A DNA stretch of 30,364 nucleotides from JBFIHZ01 sp041601535 (GCA_041601535.1 JBFIHZ010000007.1:1-30364); one strand, 5' to 3'. Counted from the stretch's first letter, positions 8,122 through 16,557 are shown. Program-made: numbers and translations. Notes: generated by a model from the sequence alone, not told the origin.

Positions 8122-9168
8122 ATGCAAATACGGTACGTGCTTCTGCTTTCCGGCTTGCTGGCAGGACTTTGTGCGTTGACGGCCCGGGCGCAACAGATGC
8201 CTGACACGCCCGCCAGGCCAGCCAGCGGAGCGGCGCCCGTTGCCATCGCCATTCACGCCGGGGCCGGCACCATCAGCCGCGGCAGCATGACGGCTGAAAC
8301 CCAAAAGGAAATCCGCGACATGCTGCGCCAGGCGGTGCAATCCGGCCACCGGGTACTGGTCAGCGGCGGCAGCAGCCTGGACGCGGTAACGGCGGCGGTA
8401 ACACTGCTGGAAGACTCGCCGCACTTTAACGCCGGCCGTGGCGCGGTATTCAATGCCCAGGGCAAACAGGAAATGGACGCCTCCATCATGTCGGGCCCAA
8501 CCCTGGACGCCGGGGCCGTGGCCGGGGTGCATAACATCCGCAACCCCATCCTGCTGGCGCGCAAGGTGATGACCGATTCGGTGCACGTGATGCTCAGTGG
8601 TGAAGGCGCCGAAGCCTTTGCCCGCGACCAGGGCATCGAATTCGCCGATGATGATTACTTCTACACCGACTTCCGCTGGCAGCAGCTACAGAAAGCCCAG
8701 GCCAGCGCCCATCCTGAAGCACACGTGGTATCCGAATCGCCCGACCGCTGGCTGTCCACCGTGGGTGCGGTGGCGCTGGATGCGCAGGGCAACCTGGCGG
8801 CGGCTACTTCAACCGGTGGCACCACCAACAAGCGCTGGGGCCGGGTGGGGGATTCGCCCATTATTGGCGCCGGCACCTATGCCGACAACCGCTCCTGCGC
8901 GGTCAGTGCCACCGGCCATGGTGAGTACTTTATCCGCGCCTCGGTAGCGCACGACATCTGCGCGCGCGTGCGCTACCAGGGCATCAGCCTGCAGCAGGCC
9001 AGCAGCGAGGTAGTGAAGGGGCAGCTGGTGGAGATGGGCGGTGAAGGTGGCGTGATCGCACTGGATCGCAAAGGTAGTATTGCATTGACTTTCAACACGC
9101 CGGGCATGTACCGCGCCAGCGTGGATGTAAACGGCGAAGTATTTGTGGGGATTTACGATGGCGAATAA
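8122..9168 (+). CDS. Exported isoaspartyl peptidase / L-asparaginase (Ntn hydrolase)
   Basis: This 348-residue enzyme of the plant-type asparaginase family hydrolyses isoaspartyl dipeptides and L-asparagine. Such proteins are made as a precursor that cuts itself before a Thr nucleophile. That Thr is T213 in LSTVGAVALD, followed by the substrate-binding NLAAATSTGG and RVGDSPIIGAGTYAD segments. A Sec signal peptide (residues 1-23, ending ALTARA) sends it to the periplasm, whereas E. coli IaaA has no signal peptide. The residue before the cut is Ser instead of the Gly seen in IaaA. The ATG has AAGGAA upstream. Its stop overlaps the start of the next small gene by 11 bases. Confidence 0.92.
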   Translation: MQIRYVLLLSGLLAGLCALTARAQQMPDTPARPASGAAPVAIAIHAGAGTISRGSMTAETQKEIRDMLRQAVQSGHRVLVSGGSSLDAVTAAVTLLEDSPHFNAGRGAVFNAQGKQEMDASIMSGPTLDAGAVAGVHNIRNPILLARKVMTDSVHVMLSGEGAEAFARDQGIEFADDDYFYTDFRWQQLQKAQASAHPEAHVVSESPDRWLSTVGAVALDAQGNLAAATSTGGTTNKRWGRVGDSPIIGAGTYADNRSCAVSATGHGEYFIRASVAHDICARVRYQGISLQQASSEVVKGQLVEMGGEGGVIALDRKGSIALTFNTPGMYRASVDVNGEVFVGIYDGE

Positions 9169-9376
9169 ATTCAAGTTGCCCGTGTTTCTGATCCTGCTCG
9201 ACGGCCTGGGCGTGGCACTGCTGGTGATGGGTATTCTGGCGGCCACCGGCACCAACCTGGGCTTGCCGGCACTGGATACGCTGTGGCCTTACCTGCTCGG
9301 CCTGGGCGTGCTGCTGATGGTGCCGATGATGGTCTGGGTGGTGCGGCAGGCCCTGAGCCGGCAGAAAGCGGGCTGA
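9158..9376 (+). CDS. Small two-helix membrane protein
   Basis: This 72-residue protein has two predicted transmembrane helices (about 8-29 and 46-66) and a short basic C-terminus (RQALSRQKAG). The ATG at 9158 has GGGG seven bases upstream. It overlaps the end of the asparaginase gene by 11 bases, which implies translational coupling. I do not recognise the family and cannot assign a function. Confidence 0.7.
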   Translation: MANKFKLPVFLILLDGLGVALLVMGILAATGTNLGLPALDTLWPYLLGLGVLLMVPMMVWVVRQALSRQKAG

Positions 9377-9437
9377 CCGACGACAACCCTGCTGCCCGTC
9401 AGAACGGGGACGATTTCAGGCGGGCATGGTAATCCGC

Positions 9438-10415
9438 TCAAGCCACCTGTTGGGAGCCGGGCTTGGCCCCCGGCGGCGCTTCGCCGGCCGGTTCGGGTGC
9501 GGTGGTTTTCTGCCCCCTCTCCTTCTTTGTTTCAGGTTTCTCTGCGGCCCTGTCTGCCTGGCCGCCAGTACTTCGGCCGGCCAATCGCTGCCACAACAGC
9601 ATGGTGGCATTGGCGCGGTTCAGGGTGTAGATGTGCAGTCCCGGCGCCCCGCCCTGCAGCAGGCGTTCGCACATGGCTCCCACCACCTCCAGGCCAAATG
9701 CCCTGATGGAAGCGCCATCTTCGCCATAACCCTCCAGCCGTCGGCGTATCCATTGCGGGATTTCCGCGCCGCACATACCGGAAAAGCGTGACAGCTGGCG
9801 GTAATTGGTGATCGGCATTATGCCGGGGGTAATCGGAATATCGATGCCCAGCCGCTGGCAATCGTCCACAAAGCGGAAATAACAATCGGCATTATAAAAA
9901 TACTGCGTTACCGCGCCGTCGGCACCGGCCTCCACTTTCTGCCGGAAAAACTCCAGCTCACTGCGCGGTGAGGCTGATTCGGGATGGAATTCCGGGTAGC
10001 AGGCCACTTCTATGCGGAAGCGATCGGCAAATTCATCGCGAACGTACTTCACCAGTTCGTTGGCATACTGGAACGGACCCGGACCGCTGGTGCCATCCGG
10101 CCGGTCTCCGCGCAACACCACCAGCCGGTTTACGCCGGCATCCAGGTATTCCTGCAACATACGGTGCAAGGTTTCACGGCTGTCCGCCATGCAGGAAATA
10201 TGCGGCGCCACTGGCACGCCGGACTGGCGGATCAGGGTGTTGACGGTATCGCGCGTGGCATCGAGGGTGGAGCCGCCGGCCCCAAACGTTACCGAAAGGT
10301 AACGCGGGCCCAGCGGCGCCAGTTTCTGCCAGGTCGATTCCAGCACGAGCTTCTGCTCATCATTGCGCGGCGGGAAAAACTCAAAGGATATGCGCGGTTG
10401 GTTCATGCCTTCCAT
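9438..10415 (-). CDS. metF: 5,10-methylenetetrahydrofolate reductase
   Basis: MetF is a cytoplasmic FAD enzyme that reduces methylene-THF to methyl-THF, the methyl donor for methionine synthesis. The catalytic Glu lies in ISFEFFPPR (residue 12). SVTFGAGGS, VVLRGDRP, GADGAVTQYFYN and ITPGIMPI mark the FAD and folate sites. It is 325 residues long, against 296 in E. coli. The extra length is a C-terminal tail of about 40 residues rich in Lys, Glu, Pro, Gly and Ala, probably disordered. The start is ATG at 10415 or 10406; the second has its GGAAGG too close. It follows ahcY by 58 bases on the same strand, so it probably lies under the same SAH riboswitch. Confidence 0.95.
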   Translation of the reverse strand: MEGMNQPRISFEFFPPRNDEQKLVLESTWQKLAPLGPRYLSVTFGAGGSTLDATRDTVNTLIRQSGVPVAPHISCMADSRETLHRMLQEYLDAGVNRLVVLRGDRPDGTSGPGPFQYANELVKYVRDEFADRFRIEVACYPEFHPESASPRSELEFFRQKVEAGADGAVTQYFYNADCYFRFVDDCQRLGIDIPITPGIMPITNYRQLSRFSGMCGAEIPQWIRRRLEGYGEDGASIRAFGLEVVGAMCERLLQGGAPGLHIYTLNRANATMLLWQRLAGRSTGGQADRAAEKPETKKERGQKTTAPEPAGEAPPGAKPGSQQVA

Positions 10416-10473
10416 TCATCCATCTGTGACGCAATGCGTTATTTCCCTTGCCTCGCTGCCGGTGTCATCTGGC

Positions 10474-11904
10474 TCAGTAGCGGTAGTGATCCGGTTTGTA
10501 CGGCCCGGCCGCATCCACACTGATGTATTTTGCCTGCGTGGGTGTCAGCTCGGTGAGATGCACACCAATGCGCTCCAGGTGCAGGCGCGCCACCTTCTCA
10601 TCGAGGTGCTTGGGCAGCACGTACACCTGGTTGTCATAAGCCTCACTGCGGGTCCACAGCTCAATCTGCGCCAGCACCTGGTTGGTGAAGGAATTCGACA
10701 TCACGAAGCTGGGGTGGCCGGTAGCGCAGCCCAGGTTTACCAGCCGGCCTTCGGCCAGCAGGATAATGCGGCGCCCGTCCGGGAAAATGATGTGATCGAC
10801 CTGCGGTTTGATGTTCTCCCACTCGTATTTCTTCAGGCTGGCGACATCAATTTCGTTGTCGAAATGGCCGATGTTGCAGACGATGGCCTGGTGCTTCATT
10901 TTCACCATGTGATCATGCGTGATCACGTGGTAGTTGCCGGTGGCGGTGACAAAAATATCCGCCTTGTCAGCCGCTTCATCCAGCGTCACCACGCGGAAAC
11001 CTTCCATCGCTGCCTGCAGCGCGCAGATCGGGTCGATTTCGGTAATCCATACGGTGGCGCCCAGGCCCTTCAAGGACTGTGCGCAGCCTTTGCCCACGTC
11101 ACCATAACCCGCCACCAAGGCGATCTTGCCCGCCACCATCACGTCGGTGGCACGCTTGATGCCATCAACCAGCGACTCACGGCAGCCGTACAGATTGTCG
11201 AACTTGGACTTGGTCACCGAATCGTTGACGTTGATGGCGGGGAACGGCAGCTCACCATCACGCGCCATCTGGTACAGGCGTTTCACCCCGGTGGTGGTTT
11301 CTTCGGTAACACCCTGAATTTGCGCCAGCGCTTTGCCATACCAGCCCTTGCGGGTATCCAGCCGTTTGCGGATGGCGTTGAACAGCGCCACTTCCTCTTC
11401 GCTGCCAGGGTTGTCCAGCACCGAAATGTCCTGCTCGGCCTTGGCGCCCAGGTACAGCAGCATGGTGGCATCGCCGCCATCATCCAGGATCATGTTGGCA
11501 AAATCTTCCTCGCCTTCGCCCCGGCTCCAGTCGAAAATGCGGTGAGTGAATTCCCAGTACTCATCCAGGGTTTCACCCTTGTAAGCAAACACCGGGGTGC
11601 CGCCATCAGCAATCGCCGCCGCAGCGTGGTCCTGGGTTGAATAGATATTGCATGACGCCCAGCGCACGTCAGCGCCCAGCGCTTTCAGTGTCTCGATCAA
11701 CATGGCCGTCTGGATGGTCATGTGCAGGCTGCCGGCAATGCGCGCGCCTTTCAGTGGCTGCTCGGAGCCGTACTCTTCGCGCAGGGCCATCAGGCCGGGC
11801 ATTTCCGTTTCCGCGATGGCGATTTCCTTGCGTCCAAACGCGGCCAGTGAAATGTCGGCCACGTAGTAATCATTCTTTTCCAGTTGTTCAATTACAGCAT
11901 TCAC
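10474..11904 (-). CDS. ahcY: Adenosylhomocysteinase (S-adenosylhomocysteine hydrolase)
   Basis: AhcY splits S-adenosylhomocysteine into adenosine and homocysteine with tightly bound NAD. The NAD site is LVAGYGDVGKGCAQSL, the substrate site includes VNDSVTKSKFDN, and the C-terminus PDHYRY is the conserved family end. I chose the GTG at 11904 (476 residues): AGGAGA stands six bases upstream and the protein then begins as its relatives do. The ATG at 11922 would add six residues (MNRRQA) that are simply the translated ribosome binding site, and has no site of its own. The leader upstream is an SAH riboswitch. metK is upstream and metF downstream, completing the methyl cycle. Confidence 0.95.
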   Translation of the reverse strand: MNAVIEQLEKNDYYVADISLAAFGRKEIAIAETEMPGLMALREEYGSEQPLKGARIAGSLHMTIQTAMLIETLKALGADVRWASCNIYSTQDHAAAAIADGGTPVFAYKGETLDEYWEFTHRIFDWSRGEGEEDFANMILDDGGDATMLLYLGAKAEQDISVLDNPGSEEEVALFNAIRKRLDTRKGWYGKALAQIQGVTEETTTGVKRLYQMARDGELPFPAINVNDSVTKSKFDNLYGCRESLVDGIKRATDVMVAGKIALVAGYGDVGKGCAQSLKGLGATVWITEIDPICALQAAMEGFRVVTLDEAADKADIFVTATGNYHVITHDHMVKMKHQAIVCNIGHFDNEIDVASLKKYEWENIKPQVDHIIFPDGRRIILLAEGRLVNLGCATGHPSFVMSNSFTNQVLAQIELWTRSEAYDNQVYVLPKHLDEKVARLHLERIGVHLTELTPTQAKYISVDAAGPYKPDHYRY

Positions 11905-11927
11905 TGCCTGTCTCCTGTTCATACCAA

Positions 11928-12015
11928 TGAGCGCAGTTTGAAACTGCGCCGCGATCCGAGCCTGGCCTGTATCTGCCGCAGGTGGCGGTTGTACAGGTCG
12001 CAGCGCTCCTCGGCT
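11928..12015 (-). promoter_or_regulatory. SAH riboswitch in the ahcY leader
   Basis: Read on the minus strand, the leader contains the conserved SAH riboswitch blocks CCGAGGAGCGCTGCGAC and CCAGGCTCGG, then a hairpin and GCGCTCA. P1 pairs CCGAG (12013-12009) with CTCGG (11960-11956). P2 pairs CTGT (11996-11993) with ACAG (11970-11967) and encloses a CCGC/GCGG hairpin. The hairpin GCGCAGTTT-C-AAACTGCGC spans 11949-11931. The pseudoknot pairs GAGCGC (12008-12003) with GCGCTC (11934-11929). In this class, SAH binding stabilises the pseudoknot and turns on ahcY and its partners. The ahcY ribosome binding site lies 12 bases downstream of the element. Confidence 0.92.
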
Positions 12016-12048
12016 GCGGCGCTTTGTTTAATGCGTCAGCGCAACCGG

Positions 12049-13212
12049 CTACAGGCCGGCGGCTTCACGCAGGTCGTCGGCAAAGGGGGTGTTTTCCCAG
12101 CTGACGTTCAAATCTTCCCGGCCCATATGCCCGTAGGCGGCCAGCGGACGGTAAATCGGTTTGATCAGGTCCAGCATGCGGATGATGCTGTAGGGACGCA
12201 GATCAAACTTCTGCCGTACCAGTTGTTCGATTTTGGCCACCGGTACTTTTTCGGTGCCAAAGGTATCCACACTGATCGAGGTGGGCTCGGCCACACCAAT
12301 AGCATAGGACACCTGGATTTCAGCGCGGTCGGCCAGGCCAGCGGCCACCAGGTTCTTGGCCACGAAGCGCCCGGCGTAAGCTGCCGAACGGTCCACCTTG
12401 GACGGATCCTTGCCGGAAAATGCGCCGCCGCCGTGGCGTGCCATCCCACCGTAGGTGTCCACTATGATCTTGCGGCCGGTCAGGCCGGCATCACCTACCG
12501 GGCCGCCGATTTCAAACCGGCCGGTGGGGTTGATGTGGTACTTGGTGTTGCCGTCCAGCCAGGCTTCCGGCAGCACCGGCTTGATGATTTCTTCCATCAC
12601 CAGTTCACGCAACTCGGCCTGCGAGGTGGCGGCGCTGTGCTGGGTGGACAAAACCACCGCATCGATGCCAGCCGGCTGACCGTTTTCGTAACGGAAGGTC
12701 ACCTGGCTCTTGGCGTCCGGGCGCAAATGAGTGCGGCCGTCATCGGTGGTGCGGCGTACCGCCGCCTGGCGTTTCACCAGCTCGTGCGCGTAATAAATCG
12801 GTGCCGGCATCAGCACATCCGTTTCGTTGGTGGCATAACCAAACATCAGGCCCTGGTCGCCCGCACCCTGTTCTTCCGGCTTGCCACGGTCCACGCCCTG
12901 ATTGATGTCGGGCGACTGCTTGCCGATGATATTCACCACGCCACAGGTATTGCCGTCAAAACCGACTTCGGAGGAGTCGTAACCGATGTCCACGATGACC
13001 TGGCGAATCAGGTCCTCCAGGTCAACCCATGCCGAGGTCGAAATTTCGCCACCTACAATGGCCACACCGGTCTTGATAAAGGTCTCGCAGGCCACGCGGG
13101 CAGCCGGATCCTGCTCCAGGATGGCATCCAGAATGGCGTCGGATATCTGGTCCGCGACTTTGTCCGGATGGCCCTCGGACACGGACTCAGAAGTAAAAAG
13201 GTAGCTGCTCAT
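12049..13212 (-). CDS. metK: S-adenosylmethionine synthetase
   Basis: MetK joins methionine and ATP to make S-adenosylmethionine. The protein has 387 residues, against 384 in E. coli. It begins MSSYLFTSESVSEGHPDK with the ATP-site GHPDK. It carries the signature GAGDQGLMFGY and the phosphate-binding loop GGGAFSGKDPSKVDRSAAY. The ATG at 13212 has GAGG nine bases upstream; the frame runs 60 codons further but without family similarity. metK is the first gene of a minus-strand run metK, riboswitch, ahcY, metF, and diverges from nhaB. On the minus strand TTGCGT and TAAACT, 17 bases apart in the 13213-13403 gap, may be its promoter. Confidence 0.97.
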   Translation of the reverse strand: MSSYLFTSESVSEGHPDKVADQISDAILDAILEQDPAARVACETFIKTGVAIVGGEISTSAWVDLEDLIRQVIVDIGYDSSEVGFDGNTCGVVNIIGKQSPDINQGVDRGKPEEQGAGDQGLMFGYATNETDVLMPAPIYYAHELVKRQAAVRRTTDDGRTHLRPDAKSQVTFRYENGQPAGIDAVVLSTQHSAATSQAELRELVMEEIIKPVLPEAWLDGNTKYHINPTGRFEIGGPVGDAGLTGRKIIVDTYGGMARHGGGAFSGKDPSKVDRSAAYAGRFVAKNLVAAGLADRAEIQVSYAIGVAEPTSISVDTFGTEKVPVAKIEQLVRQKFDLRPYSIIRMLDLIKPIYRPLAAYGHMGREDLNVSWENTPFADDLREAAGL

Positions 13213-13403
13213 GGGCTGGGATCCTCGTAACATATCTTTCAATCGGGATAAGGAGATATAGTTTACTTGAGCCTCAACCGGAACGCAAAACCTGAGCATC
13301 GAAATGCCACCCGACCCCTCATGGCGATAAAAGAGACTGGCACTGCTGATAGCTGGGCATATAGAATTGATTCTTTCATTTGCCGGAAACACGACATCAC
13401 GAC

Positions 13404-14906
13404 ATGAACAGATCTTTGACGCAATCGGTACTGGATAATTTTCTGGGCGGGGCTGCGGCCTGGTACAAGAAAACCATCATTCTATTCCTGGTCATCAACC
13501 CGGTGCTGCTGCTGGCGCTGGGGCCTTTTATAACCGGCTGGGTGCTGGTAGGCGAGTTCATTTTCTGTCTGGCCATGGCATTGAAATGCTATCCCTTGCA
13601 GCCCGGCGGCCTGTTGGCTTTTGAAGCGGTGCTGTTGGGCATGACCCAGCCGGAGACCATTTATCACGAGGTTGAAGCCAACTTCGCGGTCATCCTGCTG
13701 TTGATCTTCATGGTGGCCGGCATCTTCTTCCTGAAAGACATGCTGCTGTACATCTTCACCAAGATACTTATCCGTATCCGCTCGAAAATGGCGCTGTCGT
13801 TCATGTTCTGCCTGGTATCGGCGGTGCTGTCTGCGTTTCTCGACGCGCTGACCGTGACCGCGGTGATCATTACGGTGGCGGCCGGCTTCTACGGCGTGTA
13901 CCACAAGGTATCGTCCGGCAAGGGGTTTGATGGCGATCACGACCATGCCGACGACTCCGGCATTGGTAACGAAACGCGCGATGACCTGGAAGGATTCAGG
14001 GCATTCCTGCGTAACCTGATGATGCATGGCGCTGTCGGCACCGCCCTGGGTGGCGTGTGCACGCTGGTCGGTGAGCCACAGAACCTGCTGATCGGCCAGG
14101 TGGCCGGATGGCAGTTCATCGAGTTTTTCCTGCGCATGGCGCCGGTCAGCATGCCGGTATTTGCCGTGGGGCTGTTAACCTGCCTGGCGGTGGAGAAATT
14201 CAGCATACTGGGTTATGGGGCGCAAATGCCCGATGCCGCGCGGAAAATTCTGGAAGAATTCGATCGCCGCGAAGACGAGCGCCGCACACCAAAACAAAAG
14301 GCTGCCATTCTGATGCAGGCGCTGGTCGCCGTATTCCTGATCGTGGCGCTGGCCTTTCACCTGGCCGAGGTGGGCCTGATCGGCCTTGCCGTGATTGTGC
14401 TGGCCACCGCGTTCACCGGCATCATTGAAGAACATCAGCTGGGCCACGCCTTTTCCGAGGCCTTGCCCTTTACCGCCCTGCTGGTAGTGTTTTTCTGCAT
14501 CGTTGGTGTGATTCACGATCAGCACCTGTTCCAGCCGGTGATTGAGTACGTGTTCACGCTGAACCAGCACATGCAGGTGCCGGTGTTCTTCATGGCCAAC
14601 GGCGTGCTGTCCGCCATTTCGGACAACGTGTTTGTTGCCACGGTATACATCAACGAGGTGAAAGCCGCGTTGACCGCCGGTGAAATCACCCGGGCCCATT
14701 TCGACCTGCTGGTGGTTGCCATCAACACGGGTACCAATATCCCGTCAGTGGCTACGCCGAATGGCCAGGCGGCCTTCCTGTTCCTGCTGACCTCGGCGCT
14801 GGCACCGTTGATCCGGCTGAGTTATGGCCGCATGGTGTTACTGGCCTTGCCGTATACCATAACCATGACCATTGCGGGTTTGCTGGCGACGATTTACCTG
14901 CTGTAA
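13404..14906 (+). CDS. nhaB: Na+/H+ antiporter NhaB (first copy)
   Basis: NhaB is an inner-membrane antiporter that exports Na+ in exchange for protons. The protein has 500 residues (E. coli 513). It carries the family blocks FIFCLAMALKCYPLQPGGLLA, SAFLDALTVTAVIITVA, GTALGGVCTLVGEPQNLLIG, SDNVFVATVYINE and NTGTNIPSVATPNGQAAFLFLLTSALAPLIRLSYGRMV. These match E. coli NhaB closely from memory. The ATG at 13404 is preferred over an upstream TTG (13380) because the family N-terminus starts here; its ribosome binding site is weak. A TATAGA at about 13362 with TGGCAC upstream is a possible promoter. A second copy follows after a strong terminator. Confidence 0.96.
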   Translation: MNRSLTQSVLDNFLGGAAAWYKKTIILFLVINPVLLLALGPFITGWVLVGEFIFCLAMALKCYPLQPGGLLAFEAVLLGMTQPETIYHEVEANFAVILLLIFMVAGIFFLKDMLLYIFTKILIRIRSKMALSFMFCLVSAVLSAFLDALTVTAVIITVAAGFYGVYHKVSSGKGFDGDHDHADDSGIGNETRDDLEGFRAFLRNLMMHGAVGTALGGVCTLVGEPQNLLIGQVAGWQFIEFFLRMAPVSMPVFAVGLLTCLAVEKFSILGYGAQMPDAARKILEEFDRREDERRTPKQKAAILMQALVAVFLIVALAFHLAEVGLIGLAVIVLATAFTGIIEEHQLGHAFSEALPFTALLVVFFCIVGVIHDQHLFQPVIEYVFTLNQHMQVPVFFMANGVLSAISDNVFVATVYINEVKAALTAGEITRAHFDLLVVAINTGTNIPSVATPNGQAAFLFLLTSALAPLIRLSYGRMVLLALPYTITMTIAGLLATIYLL

Positions 14907-14938
14907 AACCGCCATGCAAAAAGTTTGTTTGATTGACC

Positions 14939-14975
14939 GGCGCTGCTGTGGTGTTGCCACAGCAGCGCCTTTTTT
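14939..14975 (+). terminator. Strong intrinsic terminator between the two nhaB genes
   Basis: A perfect 13-bp stem (GGCGCTGCTGTGG 14939-14951 with CCACAGCAGCGCC 14957-14969) closes a TGTTG loop and runs straight into six T. It stands 32 bases after the first nhaB stop. Only 19 bases separate it from the start of the second nhaB. Confidence 0.92.
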
Positions 14976-14994
14976 CTGAGGCCGAACCCCAATC

Positions 14995-16494
14995 ATGCGC
15001 ACTTCGCTGATCCAGGCTGCTGCGTCCAACTTCCTGGGCAACGCGCCCGGCTGGTACAAGCGGACCATTGCCGCGTTCCTGTTACTCAACCCCCTGTTGC
15101 TGATCATGCTGGGCCCGTTTACCTTTGGCTGGCTGCTGGTACTGGAGTTTATTTTCTGCCTGGTCATGGCGCTGAAATGCTATCCGCTGCAACCCGGGGG
15201 ATTGCTGGCCCTTGAAGCCGTGCTGCTGGGTCTGACTGCACCCGCCACCGTCTTTCACGAGACGCACAACAACCTGCCGGTCATCCTGTTGCTGATTTTC
15301 ATGGTAGCCGGCATTTATTTCCTCAAAGACCTGCTGTTATTTATCTTCACCCGCATCCTGATGCGCATCCGTTCGAAAACCCTGCTGTCGCTGGTGTTTT
15401 GCGTGGCAGCGGCCGTTTTATCCGCTTTTCTCGACGCATTGACCGTCACCGCGGTCATCATCACAGTAGCCATCGGCTTTTACGGCGTTTACCACCGCGT
15501 GCTGTCCGGCCACGGTGTCGCCCACCACGGCAACCTGTCTGATGACTCCACTATTAATCAAGACTTTGCCGCCGAACTGGATGATTTTCGCAAGTTTCTG
15601 CGCAACCTGATGATGCACGGTGCGGTGGGCACCGCGCTGGGCGGCGTCACCACGCTGGTGGGCGAGCCGCAAAACCTGTTGATAGGCCAGGTCATGGGCT
15701 GGCATTTCGGGGAATTCTTCATCCGCCTGGCGCCGGTCAGCCTGCCGGTATTTGCCGCGGGTTTGCTGACCTGCTGGGCGGTGGAGCGTTTCGCCCTGCT
15801 GGGTTATGGCGCGCAGATGCCGGATTCCGCCCGCCGGATTCTGCAGGACTGGTCCGACCAGCAAACGGCTGAGCGCAGTGACCAGCAGAAAGCCAGACTG
15901 GTGATGCAGGGTGCCATTGCCGCATTCCTGGTGGTGGCGCTGGCCTTTCACTGGGCCGAGGTAGGGCTGATCGGCTTATCCGTTATCGTGCTGGCCAGCG
16001 CCTCGTGCGGCATCATCCGGGAACAGGAAATCGGCAAGGCCTTTTCCGAGGCGTTGCCGTTCACCGCCTTGCTGGTGGTGTTTTTTGCCGTGGTGGGTGT
16101 GATCCATGATCAGCACCTGTTTGTGCCGGTAATCGAATACGTGTTCAGCCTGGACAAGGATTTGCAGGTACCCATGTTCTACCTGGCCAATGGCCTGTTG
16201 TCCGCTATTTCGGACAATGTGTTTGTGGCCACGGTGTACATCAATGAAGTCAGCGCAGCCATGCAGGCCGGGGAAATCAGCCAGCAGCAGTTTGAGTTGC
16301 TGGCCATCGCGATCAATACCGGCACCAACATTCCGTCGGTCGCCACGCCGAATGGCCAGGCTGCCTTCCTGTTCCTGCTGACTTCCACCCTGGCGCCGCT
16401 GATCCGGCTCAATTATATGTCCATGGTAATGCTGGCACTGCCCTACACGGTGGTGATGTCAATTACCGGCTTCTTCAGTATCGCGCTGCTGTGA
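14995..16494 (+). CDS. nhaB: Na+/H+ antiporter NhaB (second copy, tandem paralogue)
   Basis: This is a second full-length NhaB of 499 residues, clearly homologous to the gene just upstream along its whole length and keeping all the family blocks (SAFLDALTVTAV, LVGEPQNLLIG, SDNVFVATVYINE, SVATPNGQAAFLFLL). The two differ most in the cytoplasmic loop after FYGVYH, where the first has a His/Asp-rich GDHDHADD and this one GVAHHGNLSDD, and in the charged loop near residue 280. CTGAGG upstream of the ATG is a weak ribosome binding site. No promoter fits in the 19 bases after the terminator, so transcription seems to depend on read-through or on a promoter inside or before that element. The divergence suggests an old duplication rather than a recent one. 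Confidence 0.95.
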   Translation: MRTSLIQAAASNFLGNAPGWYKRTIAAFLLLNPLLLIMLGPFTFGWLLVLEFIFCLVMALKCYPLQPGGLLALEAVLLGLTAPATVFHETHNNLPVILLLIFMVAGIYFLKDLLLFIFTRILMRIRSKTLLSLVFCVAAAVLSAFLDALTVTAVIITVAIGFYGVYHRVLSGHGVAHHGNLSDDSTINQDFAAELDDFRKFLRNLMMHGAVGTALGGVTTLVGEPQNLLIGQVMGWHFGEFFIRLAPVSLPVFAAGLLTCWAVERFALLGYGAQMPDSARRILQDWSDQQTAERSDQQKARLVMQGAIAAFLVVALAFHWAEVGLIGLSVIVLASASCGIIREQEIGKAFSEALPFTALLVVFFAVVGVIHDQHLFVPVIEYVFSLDKDLQVPMFYLANGLLSAISDNVFVATVYINEVSAAMQAGEISQQQFELLAIAINTGTNIPSVATPNGQAAFLFLLTSTLAPLIRLNYMSMVMLALPYTVVMSITGFFSIALL

Positions 16495-16557
16495 CCCACT
16501 CGCCGGATGATCCCGAACGCCTGCCGCGATAGCGGCTGGCCGAAGCCGGCCGGCAGC

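Noticed and set aside
10363..11640. 425-codon plus-strand open frame opposite ahcY
   Set aside because: It is the antisense shadow of a clearly conserved gene, with no ribosome binding site and no recognisable domain.
11884..13230. 448-codon plus-strand open frame opposite metK
   Set aside because: It lies antisense to metK and the riboswitch, shows no family motif, and such long antisense frames are common in GC-rich genes.
13213..13403. Possible SAM riboswitch upstream of metK
   Set aside because: I could not find the conserved core or stem pattern of any SAM riboswitch class on the minus strand; only a weak promoter-like pair is visible.
16534..16551. GGCTGGC/GCCGGCC hairpin after the second nhaB
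   Set aside because: It includes a wobble pair and lacks a T tract; termination here is not supported by sequence.
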